From NCBI RefSeq assembly GCF_022758885.1, contig NZ_JALEBH010000001.1, forward strand, positions 2,759,501 through 2,823,500: DNA of 64,000 nucleotides. Reading direction: 5' to 3'. Made by a program: the position numbers and the translations under genes. Positions 44,518 to 53,789 of the stretch are shown one piece after another (the first letter of the stretch is position 1; every line of letters begins with the position of its first letter). This stretch comes from Sphingobium sp. BYY-5 (GTDB lineage Bacteria; Pseudomonadota; Alphaproteobacteria; Sphingomonadales; Sphingomonadaceae). The notes under the pieces are model-generated. The model had not been told where the DNA came from, did not search any database, and saw only the letters and a program-made list of their open reading frames with translations.

Positions 44518-45468
44518 GTGGTGATCGAGTTGCGCCAGCTCCGCTATCTGATTGCGGCGGCCGAAGCGGGCAGCTTCAGCCGTGCGGCGCGCAACCTCAA
44601 CATTAAGCAGGCGACGCTGAGCCGCCACATCCTCGAAACAGAGAAGCGGCTGGGCATGGCGCTGTTCGATCGCAAGACGCGCGGCGCGACCCTGACGACA
44701 GATGGGGCGATCTATTTGCGCACTGCGCAGCGGATCGTGAAAGAGTGGGAGGAACTGAACGGCTGGGTCCGCTCGACCCGCAACGGCGAGGCGGGCAGGC
44801 TGGCCGTGGGCTTCTACACTTCCTTTTCTGCCGGCAATCTGCGCGCAACCGTGGGCGAGTTCGGCGAACGCCATCCCGAGGTCAAGGTGCACGGGTTCGA
44901 GCGCGACCGCGACATGTTGCTGGCCGGGATTGAGAGTGGCCTGCTCGATATCGCGATCATGATCGGCGAGGCGCCTTACCCGGGAGCGATGAGCCGCCCT
45001 TTCTGGAGCGAACGCATCCTGGTGGCGATGCCGGAAGATCATGCGCTAACTGCACGCGAGCGCATCCACTGGACCGACCTGACCGGCGAACGCTTCCTGC
45101 TGACCGAGCGAGATCCCGGCCCGGAGACGCGCAATATGCTCTTGGCCAAGCTCGGGATGCCCGGTTACACGCCGGAGATCGACATGGATGACATCGGGCG
45201 CGAGACGGTGCTGAGCGCCATCCCGCTCAGCGGTCGCCTATCGATCGTGGCGGAATCGGCGCTCGGCATTCAGGTCCCGGGTGTGGTCTTCCGCGAGGTC
45301 CACGAGACCAACGGCCACATGCGGATCGGTTTCTCCGGTTACTGGCGCGCGGACAATGAGAATGCCGTGCTGCGCCGATTCCTTGATTTCGTCGCCGTCC
45401 GCTATTCGCTGCCGCCCGTGTCGGGGCCGCAGCCATCGTCTCAGCAACCGGGAAAGGAGCAGTCATGA
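44518..45468 (+). CDS. LysR-family transcriptional regulator of the conjugation region (TraR-like position)
   Basis: 316 residues; start GTG 44518. N-terminal LysR HTH: ELRQLRYLIAAAEAGSFSRAARNLNIKQATLSRHILETEKRLG, then a LysR substrate-binding domain (GRLAVGFYTSFSAGNLRATVGEF). In Tn4371-like elements a LysR gene lies by the transfer genes. It overlaps the next small gene (ATGA). The inducer is unknown. It could instead regulate the zinc or other neighbouring genes, but the overlap with the exclusion-like gene favours a role in transfer. Confidence 0.88.
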   Translation: MVIELRQLRYLIAAAEAGSFSRAARNLNIKQATLSRHILETEKRLGMALFDRKTRGATLTTDGAIYLRTAQRIVKEWEELNGWVRSTRNGEAGRLAVGFYTSFSAGNLRATVGEFGERHPEVKVHGFERDRDMLLAGIESGLLDIAIMIGEAPYPGAMSRPFWSERILVAMPEDHALTARERIHWTDLTGERFLLTERDPGPETRNMLLAKLGMPGYTPEIDMDDIGRETVLSAIPLSGRLSIVAESALGIQVPGVVFREVHETNGHMRIGFSGYWRADNENAVLRRFLDFVAVRYSLPPVSGPQPSSQQPGKEQS

Positions 45469-45773
45469 CGCAAGGCAAGGCACTCATCATCGTGTTGGTC
45501 ATGCTGGTCATCGGGTTCGGCGCGGGTTTCGTGCTGCGCCCGGTGATCATCCCAGCGGGACAGACCGCGGCGGTCGCCGGGCCGCTTGCCGCTGTCTCGG
45601 CCCCGGCCGAACTGCGCGGCCGGCAATATTTCGCGGCGCATCTGGATGAAGCGCGGCAGGTCATGGCGCAATGCGCGGAAGGCTCGGTGCGGGGCGACGA
45701 GTGCGCCAACGCGGAGCAAGCCGTGATCGAAGCTGAAGGCCGGGACCGCTTCAAGCGGTTCATGGGGAATTGA
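45465..45773 (+). CDS. Small membrane-anchored protein, TrbK/entry-exclusion-like
   Basis: 102 residues. An N-terminal membrane anchor (ALIIVLVMLVIGFGAGFVL), a periplasmic part with two cysteines (MAQCAEGSVRGDECANAEQ) spaced as in TrbK-type exclusion proteins, and a C-terminus IEAEGRDRFKRFMGN that nearly repeats the end of TrbJ in this same element (EEAEGRERFRRFMGN). It probably blocks redundant mating or assists pilus assembly. It is transcribed toward the trb operon's end, together with the LysR gene. Confidence 0.6.
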   Translation: MTQGKALIIVLVMLVIGFGAGFVLRPVIIPAGQTAAVAGPLAAVSAPAELRGRQYFAAHLDEARQVMAQCAEGSVRGDECANAEQAVIEAEGRDRFKRFMGN

Positions 45774-45791
45774 GGCGGGCGACCTTCACCT

Positions 45792-46013
45792 TCAATTCCC
45801 CTGCGCGCGATGCCGGCGAAAGGCCCGGTCGGTTTCCATGAACCGGGCCAGCATCGGCGCGACCAGCTTCTCAGGTGGAACCGGCGATCCCCCGGTCTCG
45901 GCTGCGAGCGCGGCGGCATAAGCGACAAGATCGCGGTGGAGCGGCGCCGGCACCTCCACGGTGAGTTTGACCGGCCGGTCGTCGGCGAGCGGCCCGAGCT
46001 TCAACTTCGTCAT
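45792..46013 (-). CDS. DUF2274 protein, last gene of the trb operon
   Basis: 73 residues: MTKLKLGPLADDRPVKLTVEVPAPLHRDLVAYAAALA, with a short C-terminal tail ending FRRHRAQGN. The beta-strand plus helix arrangement recalls ribbon-helix-helix DNA-binding proteins, but no function is established for DUF2274. It starts inside the trbI stop codon, as in many sphingomonad and Tn4371-like trb operons. Confidence 0.85.
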   Translation of the reverse strand: MTKLKLGPLADDRPVKLTVEVPAPLHRDLVAYAAALAAETGGSPVPPEKLVAPMLARFMETDRAFRRHRAQGN

Positions 46014-47212
46014 CGTGTCGCTCCAACAGGTTCGAGCACCAGGTCGCGGGTCAGAACGACCCGCAACGGATGGCCCGGCCTAATGGTGAGCGTCGGCTGC
46101 ACGTTCAATTGCCGCCGCACGATCTGCTGGCCGGTCTGGTTGATGGTGTCCTGCGAGCCGCGGCGCAGCGCGCGGGTGAGGTCGTCGTCCTCGTCCGCGC
46201 CCAGCTCTGTACCAACGCCGAGGAGCGTCGAGATGGCGGCAGCCTTGAGCAAATTGCCCCAATGCTGGTTCACGCGGTCCTGCAAGCCGGCGAACCCGGC
46301 TGCGTCCGCGCCGGGCTGGCGCTCGAGAACGATCGAGCGCCCGTCCGGCAATATCAGCCGATCCCAGGCGAGCAACACGCGGGGCTGCCCGGCGGCGATC
46401 TCGCTGTCATATTCTCCGATCAGCCGCGCGCCCTGCGGGATGAGCAGGATACGCCCGGTCGGACTGTCATAGACGTTGGCCGTCACCTGGGCGGTGATCT
46501 GGCCGGGAAGGTCGGAGCGGATGCCGGTGATGAGCGCGGCCGGGATGATGCTGCCGGCCTGCACGACATTGGGCGATGGCGGAGCTGCAAGTCGCTCGAC
46601 GCTCACCGTGCGCTGGCTCGACGCTTGCGCCATGAAGGCCCGCTTGGCGGCCTGGTCTCCCTGCGCCGTTTCGGCGGGCTGGGCGGCGGCGTCCGGCGCG
46701 GCGGCAGCAATGTTCGGCAGCGAAGGGATGGCTGCGGATGCGCCTCCGCTCCCTCCACCGAGGAACACGCCGCTCATGCGCGCGGCATCGCGCTCCTGCT
46801 GGGCGCGCTGGCGGGCGGCTTCCTCGGCCTGAGCGCGAGCGTCGACCTGGGCGCCGACCGGCGGGACCGGCACATTCTCGCCGCGCTGCTGGGCCGAGAC
46901 AATCGGGCCGCCGAGGTCGCCGGGAAGCGGCGGGCCGAGGCGCGGCGCCTGGCCATAATCCTTCGGCCCCGACGTAATCGTCTCGGCCGTGGCGCGGCTC
47001 TCGGTGCTGTAGAGTTCCTTCGCTTCCTTCTGGCCTGCCGGCTTGAGCGCATAGATCAGCGAGCCGCCGATGCCGAGGCCGGCGACGACGCCGATGACGG
47101 CCAATGCCTTTCTCGACAGGCGCATGACACGGGGCGGGTCGCCGCGAAGCTGAAAGGCTTGCGGATCGGAGCGCGGTGCCTGCGGCGCGGCCGGTTCGAT
47201 GGGATCGGTCAC
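46010..47212 (-). CDS. trbI: TrbI (VirB10-like) conjugal transfer protein
   Basis: 400 residues. One transmembrane helix near 35-55 (ALAVIGVVAGLGIGGSLIYAL), a Pro/Ala/Gln-rich periplasmic linker, and a VirB10-type C-terminal domain (VQAGSIIPAALITGIRSDLPGQITAQVTANVYDS, LIPQGARLIGEYDS, IVLERQPGADAAGFAGL). It spans both membranes of the type IV secretion channel and forms its core with TrbG. Overlaps trbG by four bases. Confidence 0.95.
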   Translation of the reverse strand: MTDPIEPAAPQAPRSDPQAFQLRGDPPRVMRLSRKALAVIGVVAGLGIGGSLIYALKPAGQKEAKELYSTESRATAETITSGPKDYGQAPRLGPPLPGDLGGPIVSAQQRGENVPVPPVGAQVDARAQAEEAARQRAQQERDAARMSGVFLGGGSGGASAAIPSLPNIAAAAPDAAAQPAETAQGDQAAKRAFMAQASSQRTVSVERLAAPPSPNVVQAGSIIPAALITGIRSDLPGQITAQVTANVYDSPTGRILLIPQGARLIGEYDSEIAAGQPRVLLAWDRLILPDGRSIVLERQPGADAAGFAGLQDRVNQHWGNLLKAAAISTLLGVGTELGADEDDDLTRALRRGSQDTINQTGQQIVRRQLNVQPTLTIRPGHPLRVVLTRDLVLEPVGATR

Positions 47213-48225
47213 GGCCGCCCCCTGCGTCCGTCGTCGCGCACGATGCGGACACGCTGCTCGCTGCGTTTGTCGCCCAGCCGCAGCTCGGCGGCGGCGAACA
47301 GCCGATCGACCACCATGTAGCGGCCCTGCACGCGGTAATTGACCAGCTCGGCGTCGCCGGTCGTGCCAGTCACGAACAGCGGCGGCATCTCGCCCTGCGA
47401 GATCCCGGCCGGAAACTCGATGAACACCTGGGCGGAATCATCGAATGCACGGACAGGTTTCCACGGCGCGCGGTCGCCTTCGATCCGGTAGCGGAAATTG
47501 AGCGCTGCCACGTTCACGCCGGTCGCTGCCGGCGCGGCGGATGCGGCGGCGGCGTTGTGCGCCTGCAAGGCGATCAGGGCATCGTGCGGATAGCTCCACG
47601 AGACCGACGCCATGTAGGTCGCAGCCGTGGCGCGCAGCTCCAGATGATAGGTGCGGCGGTCGGTATTGATGACGAGGTTGGTGGCGAGGTCGGGCCGCGT
47701 TGGCTTCACCAGGATATGCACGCGGGCCGTGGCGCCGCGGCCGCTCACCGTGTCGCCGATGATCCAGCGCACGGTGTCACCGGCCGCCACCGGCCCTGCG
47801 CCCACGAGCTGCTCGCCCTCCTGCAAGGCGATGTCCGTCACCTGGCCGGGCGCGGTATAGACCTGATAGAGCGCGCCATCGGTCCAGGGATATTGCTGGA
47901 TGGCATTGAGGAATCCGTCGCGCACCGGCTGCACGCGGGCGGCGGCATTGGCCGCGCCGACACGGCGACGAGGATCGGCAGGCTCGGGCGGCGGCGCGGA
48001 TTCCCCGACCGGCTTCAACTGACCGGGAAGCGGCAGCGGCTCGGGGATCGTCACCACTTCGACCGCGCGCGGGGGTTCCGCGGCAGGTGTCGCCGCGATC
48101 TCTACGGGCGAATTGTCATAGGCGATGGCGGGCGGCTTCGCCGAGGTGGTGGCACAGCCGGCGAGCGCGGTGGCGGAGACCAGCAGGACCACCGAGGCGG
48201 AGCGGCAGAAAGGCGTGTGCGTCAT
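47209..48225 (-). CDS. trbG: TrbG (VirB9-like) conjugal transfer lipoprotein
   Basis: 338 residues with a lipoprotein signal (VVLLVSATALAGC, lipobox LAGC) and a VirB9-type beta-rich body: DGALYQVYTAPGQVTDIALQEGE, WIIGDT, RTYHLELRATAATYMASVSWSYP and FNFRYRI-like LNFRYRIEGDR. TrbG forms the outer-membrane ring of the transfer channel with TrbI and a VirB7 equivalent. Starts within the trbF stop. Confidence 0.95.
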   Translation of the reverse strand: MTHTPFCRSASVVLLVSATALAGCATTSAKPPAIAYDNSPVEIAATPAAEPPRAVEVVTIPEPLPLPGQLKPVGESAPPPEPADPRRRVGAANAAARVQPVRDGFLNAIQQYPWTDGALYQVYTAPGQVTDIALQEGEQLVGAGPVAAGDTVRWIIGDTVSGRGATARVHILVKPTRPDLATNLVINTDRRTYHLELRATAATYMASVSWSYPHDALIALQAHNAAAASAAPAATGVNVAALNFRYRIEGDRAPWKPVRAFDDSAQVFIEFPAGISQGEMPPLFVTGTTGDAELVNYRVQGRYMVVDRLFAAAELRLGDKRSEQRVRIVRDDGRRGRP

Positions 48226-48905
48226 TGCGACAGCTCCTTTGACCAGTTGAGGGCGTTGACGAAGACGCCGAGCGGATTCTTGCGCAGCGCATCGGGGGTG
48301 CGCGGCGGTTGCACGACGATGGTGAGGATGGCCGACCAGCGTTCGGTGGCGGCGAGGCTGCCATCCTGATAGCGCCGCTCGGTCCAGGCGACGCGGAAGC
48401 TGTCGGGCGAGGCCCGGATGACGCTGGATACGTCCACCGCGACCTGCACCTTGCCGACCTGTGTGAACGGGTCGTTGCTGCGGGCATAGTCGTTGAGCGC
48501 CATCGCCCCGCGATCGGTCGTGAAGTCGTAGGCGCGCAGCCAGTTCTGGCGGACGATGACCGGATCGGTGGGAATCGCGCGGACTTGCTCGATGAAGCGA
48601 GCGAGATGGAACGCGATCTGCGGATCGGTCGGACGGTAGCCGGCGTCGGCCGGCGCGACCGCTTGCGCCTCGCCAAGCCGATCGACTTGCACCACCCAGG
48701 GCACGATATGGCCGCGCGCCGACTGCCAGATGAGGCCGCCGGTGAGGCCGCCCGAAAGAGCGAGCGCGCCGAAGAAGGCGAGCCGCCAGTTCTTCGCCTG
48801 CACGCGGGCCGAGCCGATGCGGTCATCCCAGACCTGCGCGGCGCGCTGGTAGGGCGTGACGGGTTCGGCGGTCTGGCCGTAGCGGATGGTGGGGCGTCGG
48901 AACAT
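48222..48905 (-). CDS. trbF: TrbF (VirB8-like) conjugal transfer protein
   Basis: 227 residues. Short cytoplasmic N-terminus (YQRAAQVWDDRIGSARVQAKNWR), one transmembrane helix (LAFFGALALSGGLTGGLIW), then a VirB8-type periplasmic domain (AFHLARFIEQVRAIPTDPVIVRQNWLRAYDF and VAWTERRYQDGSL). It is an assembly platform of the inner-membrane complex. Three bases separate it from trbL. Confidence 0.95.
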   Translation of the reverse strand: MFRRPTIRYGQTAEPVTPYQRAAQVWDDRIGSARVQAKNWRLAFFGALALSGGLTGGLIWQSARGHIVPWVVQVDRLGEAQAVAPADAGYRPTDPQIAFHLARFIEQVRAIPTDPVIVRQNWLRAYDFTTDRGAMALNDYARSNDPFTQVGKVQVAVDVSSVIRASPDSFRVAWTERRYQDGSLAATERWSAILTIVVQPPRTPDALRKNPLGVFVNALNWSKELSQ

Positions 48906-48908
48906 GGA

Positions 48909-50294
48909 TCAGTCCTTCTCTTTGATGTCGGGACCACCGCCGCCACCGTGGCTGTCACCCGCCTTCATGGTGTGGGCGAGGACGGTCGCGCCGTGGGTCA
49001 TCGACTGGCGGTGTTTCATCGCGGCCGCCCAGGCGGGCGCTCCCGAGGCGCTGGCGGCGGAGGATGCTGTCGCCGTGCCGGCGGGCGCGGCGGGTGGCGC
49101 GGGCCCGCCGGTGATCGTGCCGCCGCTGGCGGTGAAGCCGGCGCGGGCGCCCGCGCGGAAATTGGCCTTCATCGCCTCGCCGCCCTTGGCGGCCGCCTTG
49201 CGCAAGGGGGAGAGGACGGCGTTCGCCGCGCTTCCTGCCGCCGCCTGGCCGACCGCGGACATACCGCCCGCGACGGCGCCCGCGCCGCTCTTGCCCAGGG
49301 AGCCGAGGCTGTAGGCGCTGGTCGCGCCGCCTGCCATCTGAGCGCCACCCCGCGCGGCGGCGCCGGTCATCCGGGCGGCCGCGCCGGCGGCGGAACCGGC
49401 GGCGCCCACACCGAGCCGTGCTGCGGCTGCGCCGCCGACCAAGGCGCCCGCTGCCGCGAGCGCGGTGCCGGCCGCCGCGCCCGCGCCGAGCTGCGGGCCG
49501 CCCGAGACGATGCCGTTGGCGATGCCGGGGCCAAAAATCGCGAGGCCCAGCAGCGACAACGCGGCGAGCGCGATGGCCATGACCTGATTGATGTCCGGCG
49601 CGACACCGAGGTTCGCGCCGGTGAACTGGCTGAACAGCGTGGTGCCGATGCCGGTGATGACGGCGAGGACCAGCACCTTGATGCCGGTCGAGACGACATG
49701 GCCCAGCACGCGCTCGGCCATGAAGGCGGTCTTGTTGAAGAAGGCGAAGGGCAACAGGACGAAGCCGGCCAGCGTCACCAGCTTGAACTCGATCAGCGTG
49801 ATGAAGACCTGCACCGCGATGATGAAGAAGGCGAGCACCACGATGACCCAAGCGAGCAGCAGCACGAGGATGAGCGCGAGGTTCGAAAACACGGCCCAGA
49901 GGTTGGAAAATTGGCCCGCCGCGTCCATCAGCGGCTTGCCCGCTTCCAACCCCTTCGCGGCGATCATGCCGGGCTTCATGAAATCGGCGATCGACATCGC
50001 GCCGCCGCTGGCTTGGAGGCCGAGGCCCGCGAAGCTCTCGAAGACGATGGTGGCCAGGGTCGAGAAGTTGCCGATGATGAAGGCGAAGGTGCCGATATAG
50101 AGCGTCTTCTTGACGAGGCGCTGAAGCACGTCCTCGTCCGCGCCCCAGGCCCAGAACAGGCCGGCCAGCGTCACGTCGATGGCGATCAGCGTGGTCGAGA
50201 GGAACGCGACCTCGCCGCCGAGCAGCCCGAAACCGCTGTCGATGTAGCTTTGGAAAACGCCCAGGAAGGTGTCGATGACGCCGGTGTCGTTCAT
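48909..50294 (-). CDS. trbL: TrbL (VirB6-like) conjugal transfer protein
   Basis: 461 residues with several membrane helices (about 20-270: TLIAIDVTLAGLFWAWG, LYIGTFAFIIGNFS, LALILVLLLAWVIVVLAFFIIAVQVF and others) and a long Ala/Gly-rich C-terminal tail. TrbL is the polytopic channel component through which DNA crosses the inner membrane. It overlaps trbK by four bases. The high-GC tail produces long meaningless frames on the opposite strand. Confidence 0.93.
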   Translation of the reverse strand: MNDTGVIDTFLGVFQSYIDSGFGLLGGEVAFLSTTLIAIDVTLAGLFWAWGADEDVLQRLVKKTLYIGTFAFIIGNFSTLATIVFESFAGLGLQASGGAMSIADFMKPGMIAAKGLEAGKPLMDAAGQFSNLWAVFSNLALILVLLLAWVIVVLAFFIIAVQVFITLIEFKLVTLAGFVLLPFAFFNKTAFMAERVLGHVVSTGIKVLVLAVITGIGTTLFSQFTGANLGVAPDINQVMAIALAALSLLGLAIFGPGIANGIVSGGPQLGAGAAAGTALAAAGALVGGAAAARLGVGAAGSAAGAAARMTGAAARGGAQMAGGATSAYSLGSLGKSGAGAVAGGMSAVGQAAAGSAANAVLSPLRKAAAKGGEAMKANFRAGARAGFTASGGTITGGPAPPAAPAGTATASSAASASGAPAWAAAMKHRQSMTHGATVLAHTMKAGDSHGGGGGPDIKEKD

Positions 50295-50596
50295 GGTGCG
50301 GCGCCTTCGGCGGACGGCGACATACTGCCATCGTGCTTTGTTGCGGCGGCGCCCTCGTCTTGGCTGAAGAAGCGGCGGCGGTTCTCGGCCCAGGCGGCTT
50401 CGCAGCCCGAGTCCGGCATGGTGAGCGTGGCGCAGCGGTCGAGCTCACGCGCGAGCCGGTCCTGGCCCGCTTCCGCCGGCAGCGCGAAGGGCGGCGGCGG
50501 CGCAGGCTCATCGGGCTGGACGGCGGCGACGATCGCCACCGTCATCATCAGCCCGGCCAGCGCCGCCACTCCCGCGATCTTCACCGTGCGCGACAT
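50291..50596 (-). CDS. trbK: TrbK-type entry exclusion protein
   Basis: 101 residues. N-terminal hydrophobic anchor (VAALAGLMMTVAIVAAVQP) and a periplasmic domain with two cysteines in the pattern LDRCATLTMPDSGCEAAWAENRRRFF, typical of the alternate TrbK family in Tn4371-like operons. It reduces uptake of a second copy of the element. It lies between trbJ and trbL, its standard place. Confidence 0.85.
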   Translation of the reverse strand: MSRTVKIAGVAALAGLMMTVAIVAAVQPDEPAPPPPFALPAEAGQDRLARELDRCATLTMPDSGCEAAWAENRRRFFSQDEGAAATKHDGSMSPSAEGAAP

Positions 50597-50604
50597 AGCC
50601 TGCC

Positions 50605-51321
50605 TCAGTTGCCCATGAAGCGGCGGAACCGCTCGCGCCCCTCGGCCTCTTCTGCGGCCTGACGGGCGGATTGCAGCGCCTGCGCCCGGCCCTGCGCCGC
50701 GACCGCGGCAGTGAGGTCGGCGAGCTGCTGCGATTGCAGAGCGAGAAGCTGGTTGCCCGCCTGGGTCGCCTGAAGCGCGCCGGTGGCGGACTGGCTGGCC
50801 GAAACCAGGCCGTCCATCGTCGTGCGCGCGCCCTCGATATTGCCGACCACGCCGGCCTGGACACGCATGGCGTCCTCGAACGCCCCGACGCTATCCTCCC
50901 AGCGCGCATTGGCGTTGACGACCATGCGGGCGTGATCGCCGGTCAGCGCCGCACCCTTGTAGCGATCGGTGAACGCCTCCTGGACGTTCTGCACATCGTA
51001 GGCGATGCGCTGCGCCTCGCCGAGAAGCTGCTGGGTGCGCTGCACCTGCTGCTGCAACTGCTGGAGCGAACTGAAGGGCAGCGAGGCCAGGTTGCGTGCC
51101 TCGTTGATGAGGCTGGTCGCCTGGTTCTGGATTTGCTGGATCTGGTTGTTGATTTGCTGAAGCGACCGCGCGGCCGTCAGCACGTTCTGCGCATAGTTAG
51201 TGGGGTCATAGACGATGCCCCCGAACTGCGCGTGGGCGGGCATGGGCGCGACGGTCGGCGCGATGGCCAGGGCGGCGAAGACGCCGGCCACGAGGGCGCG
51301 GCGGGCGGGCGGCAGTTTCAT
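50605..51321 (-). CDS. trbJ: TrbJ (VirB5-like) conjugal transfer protein
   Basis: 238 residues with a signal peptide (ALVAGVFAALAIAPTVAPMPAHA) and long coiled-coil helices (LQQINNQIQQIQNQATSLINEARNLASL, LQQLQQQVQRTQQLLGEAQ). VirB5-type proteins sit at the pilus tip or in the periplasm and aid pilus assembly. The C-terminus (EEAEGRERFRRFMGN) is almost repeated by the small protein encoded at 45465. Starts inside the trbE stop. Confidence 0.94.
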   Translation of the reverse strand: MKLPPARRALVAGVFAALAIAPTVAPMPAHAQFGGIVYDPTNYAQNVLTAARSLQQINNQIQQIQNQATSLINEARNLASLPFSSLQQLQQQVQRTQQLLGEAQRIAYDVQNVQEAFTDRYKGAALTGDHARMVVNANARWEDSVGAFEDAMRVQAGVVGNIEGARTTMDGLVSASQSATGALQATQAGNQLLALQSQQLADLTAAVAAQGRAQALQSARQAAEEAEGRERFRRFMGN

Positions 51322-53789
51322 GAGGAAATCTCCATGTCAGGCGTGAGGGGGAGTTCGGGCTGGCGGTCGAACACAGGTTCCGGCAGCAGCTCGACGGCCC
51401 AGGCGCAGCCGCGATGCCGCAGCCATTCGGCGACGAAGGCGGATGCGCCGTGGGTTTCGATGATCTCGGCGATGCGGAGTTGGTCGGCCTTGGCCGAGGT
51501 GGCGGTGAAGGCCAGCGCGACCTCGCCCAGCCCCAGCTCGAACAGCCGGTTGCCGCGCCGCGACTGGCAGTAATAGTCGCGCTTGGGCGTCGCCCGGCTC
51601 AGTATCTCGATCTGGCGGGCATTGAGCCCGAACCGCTCATAGATCGCCGCGATCTGCGGTTCGGCGGCGCGCTCGTTGGGCAGGAAAATGCGCGTCGGGC
51701 AGGACTCGATGATGGCCGGCGCGATGCTGCTGGTCTCGATGTCGGCCAGGCTCTGTGTGGCGAACACGACGCTGGCGTTCTTCTTGCGCAGCGTCTTCAG
51801 CCACTCGCGGAGCTGCGCCGCGAAATCCGGGCTGTCGAGCACCAGCCAGCCCTCGTCGATGACGATGAGCGTGGGGCTTCCGTCCAGCCGGCCTTCGATC
51901 CGGTGGAACAGATAGGAGAGCACGGCCGCGGCCGATCCCGCGCCGACCAGGCCCTCGGTCTCGAACACCTGCACATCGGCTTCGCCCAGCCGCTCGGCCT
52001 CGGCGTCGAGCAACCGGCCCCACGGTCCGCCGATGCAATAGGACGCCAGCGCCTGCTTGAGCTGCTGCGACTGGAGCAGCACCGCCAGGCCCGTCAGCGT
52101 GCGTTCCGACATAGGCGCCGACGCCAGCGAGCCCAGGGCCGACCAGATATGCTCCTTGGCCTGCGGATCGACTGCGACGCCTTCAGATGCGAAGATCGCC
52201 GCCAGCCATTCGGCGGCCCAGGCCCGCTCGGCGGCATCGTCGATATGGGCGAGCGGTTGAAGCTGAACGCCATCGCCCGCCTCGTCCGCGAGCATCCCGC
52301 CCAAGTCCTGCCAATCGCCGCCCATGCCGAGCGCGGCGGCGCGGATCGAGCCGCCGAAGTCGAAGGCGAAAACCTGCGCGCCTTCGTAACGCCGGAACTG
52401 CATCGCGATCAGCGCGAGCAGGACGCTCTTGCCCGCCCCGGTCGGACCGACGATCAGCGTATGGCCGACATCGCCGACGTGAAGGGAAAACCGGAACGGG
52501 GTCGAGCCTTCGGTCTTGCCGTGGAGCAAGGGGGGTTGTCCGAAGTGCTCGTCCCGTTCCGGCCCCGCCCATACCGCTGACAGGGGGATCAGGTGGGCGA
52601 GATTGAGGGTGGAGACCGGCGGTTGCCGGACATTGGCGTAGGTGTGGCCGGGTAGGCTTCCCAGCCATGCCTCGATCGCGTTCATCCCCTCGGGAATGAC
52701 GGTGAAGTCGCGGCCCTGGATGATCTTCTCGACCAGCCGCAACTTCTCGGCCGCGATGGCAGGATCACGGTCCCACACCGTCACCGTCGCGGTGACATAG
52801 GCCATCCCCGCATAGTCGGCGCCCAGTTCCTGCAGGGCGGTGTCGGCGTCGGCGGCCTTGTTCGATGCGTCGCTGTCGAGCAGCGTGCTCGCCTCGTTGG
52901 TCATCACTTCCTTGAGGATCGCCGCGACGGACTTGCGCTTAGCGAACCACTGGCGACGGATGCGGGTGAGCAGCCTGGTCGCGTCGGTCTTGTCGAGCAT
53001 GATCGCGCGGGTGGACCAGCGATACTCGAAGGCCAGGCGGTTCAGCTCGTCGAGCAGGCCGGGAAAGGTGACGCTCGGAAAGCCGATGATGGTCAACGTG
53101 CGCAGATGATGATCGCCCAGGCGGGGCTCCAGCCCGCCGGTTAACGGCTCGTCGGCGAGCAGCGCGTCCAAGTGCATCGGGGTTTCCGGCACGCGCACGC
53201 GCTGGCGCCGGGTCGAGATCGTGCTGTGCAGATAGGTCAGGGTCTCGGCGTCATCGAGCCAGCGGACCTCGGGCACGAAGCCTTCGACCAGGTTGAGCAC
53301 CCGGTCGCTGCGGTCGCTGAAGCCCTTGAGCAGCTCCCACGGATCGACGCCTGTATTCGCGCGGCCCTCGTAGAGCCAGGCTTCGGCCCGCGTGGCGTCC
53401 TCGGCCGGCGGCATCCACAGCAGCGTCAGATAGTAGGCGCTCTCGAAATGCGCCCCTTCCTCCCGGAACTGTTCGCGCCGCTCCATGTCGACCAGGGCCG
53501 ACACCGGATCGGGAAACTCAGCGTCGGGATAGTCTAGCGCCGGCGTGCGTTGAGCCTCGACAAAGATCGCCCAGCCCGATCCCAGGCGGCGCAGCGAATT
53601 GTTGAGCCGCGCCGTGGTGGCGACCAACTCGGCGGGCGTGGCGCTGTCGAGATCGGGGCCGCGGAAACGGGCCGTGCGCTGGAACGAGCCGTCCTTATTG
53701 AGGACGACGCCCTCGGCGATCAGCGCCGCCCAAGGCAGGAAGTCGGCCAGGTGCGCGGCTTTGCTGCGGTATTCGCGCAAGCTCATCAT
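51318..53789 (-). CDS. trbE: TrbE (VirB4-like) conjugal transfer ATPase
   Basis: 823 residues from ATG 53789, which overlaps the trbD stop; the frame is open further upstream but that part is a shadow of trbD. N-terminal CagE/TrbE domain, Walker A VGPTGAGKSVLLALIAMQF, Walker B TLIVIDEGWLVLDSP and a conserved FATQSLADI. It powers pilus assembly and substrate transport at the cytoplasmic face of the channel. Confidence 0.96.
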   Translation of the reverse strand: MMSLREYRSKAAHLADFLPWAALIAEGVVLNKDGSFQRTARFRGPDLDSATPAELVATTARLNNSLRRLGSGWAIFVEAQRTPALDYPDAEFPDPVSALVDMERREQFREEGAHFESAYYLTLLWMPPAEDATRAEAWLYEGRANTGVDPWELLKGFSDRSDRVLNLVEGFVPEVRWLDDAETLTYLHSTISTRRQRVRVPETPMHLDALLADEPLTGGLEPRLGDHHLRTLTIIGFPSVTFPGLLDELNRLAFEYRWSTRAIMLDKTDATRLLTRIRRQWFAKRKSVAAILKEVMTNEASTLLDSDASNKAADADTALQELGADYAGMAYVTATVTVWDRDPAIAAEKLRLVEKIIQGRDFTVIPEGMNAIEAWLGSLPGHTYANVRQPPVSTLNLAHLIPLSAVWAGPERDEHFGQPPLLHGKTEGSTPFRFSLHVGDVGHTLIVGPTGAGKSVLLALIAMQFRRYEGAQVFAFDFGGSIRAAALGMGGDWQDLGGMLADEAGDGVQLQPLAHIDDAAERAWAAEWLAAIFASEGVAVDPQAKEHIWSALGSLASAPMSERTLTGLAVLLQSQQLKQALASYCIGGPWGRLLDAEAERLGEADVQVFETEGLVGAGSAAAVLSYLFHRIEGRLDGSPTLIVIDEGWLVLDSPDFAAQLREWLKTLRKKNASVVFATQSLADIETSSIAPAIIESCPTRIFLPNERAAEPQIAAIYERFGLNARQIEILSRATPKRDYYCQSRRGNRLFELGLGEVALAFTATSAKADQLRIAEIIETHGASAFVAEWLRHRGCAWAVELLPEPVFDRQPELPLTPDMEISS

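Noticed and set aside
46070..47320. A 416-residue plus-strand open frame opposite trbI/trbG
   Set aside because: Mirror of trbI codon bias with no start signal or domain.
48309..50618. A 769-residue plus-strand open frame opposite trbF/trbL/trbK
   Set aside because: It is a high-GC shadow of confidently identified trb genes and has no family resemblance.
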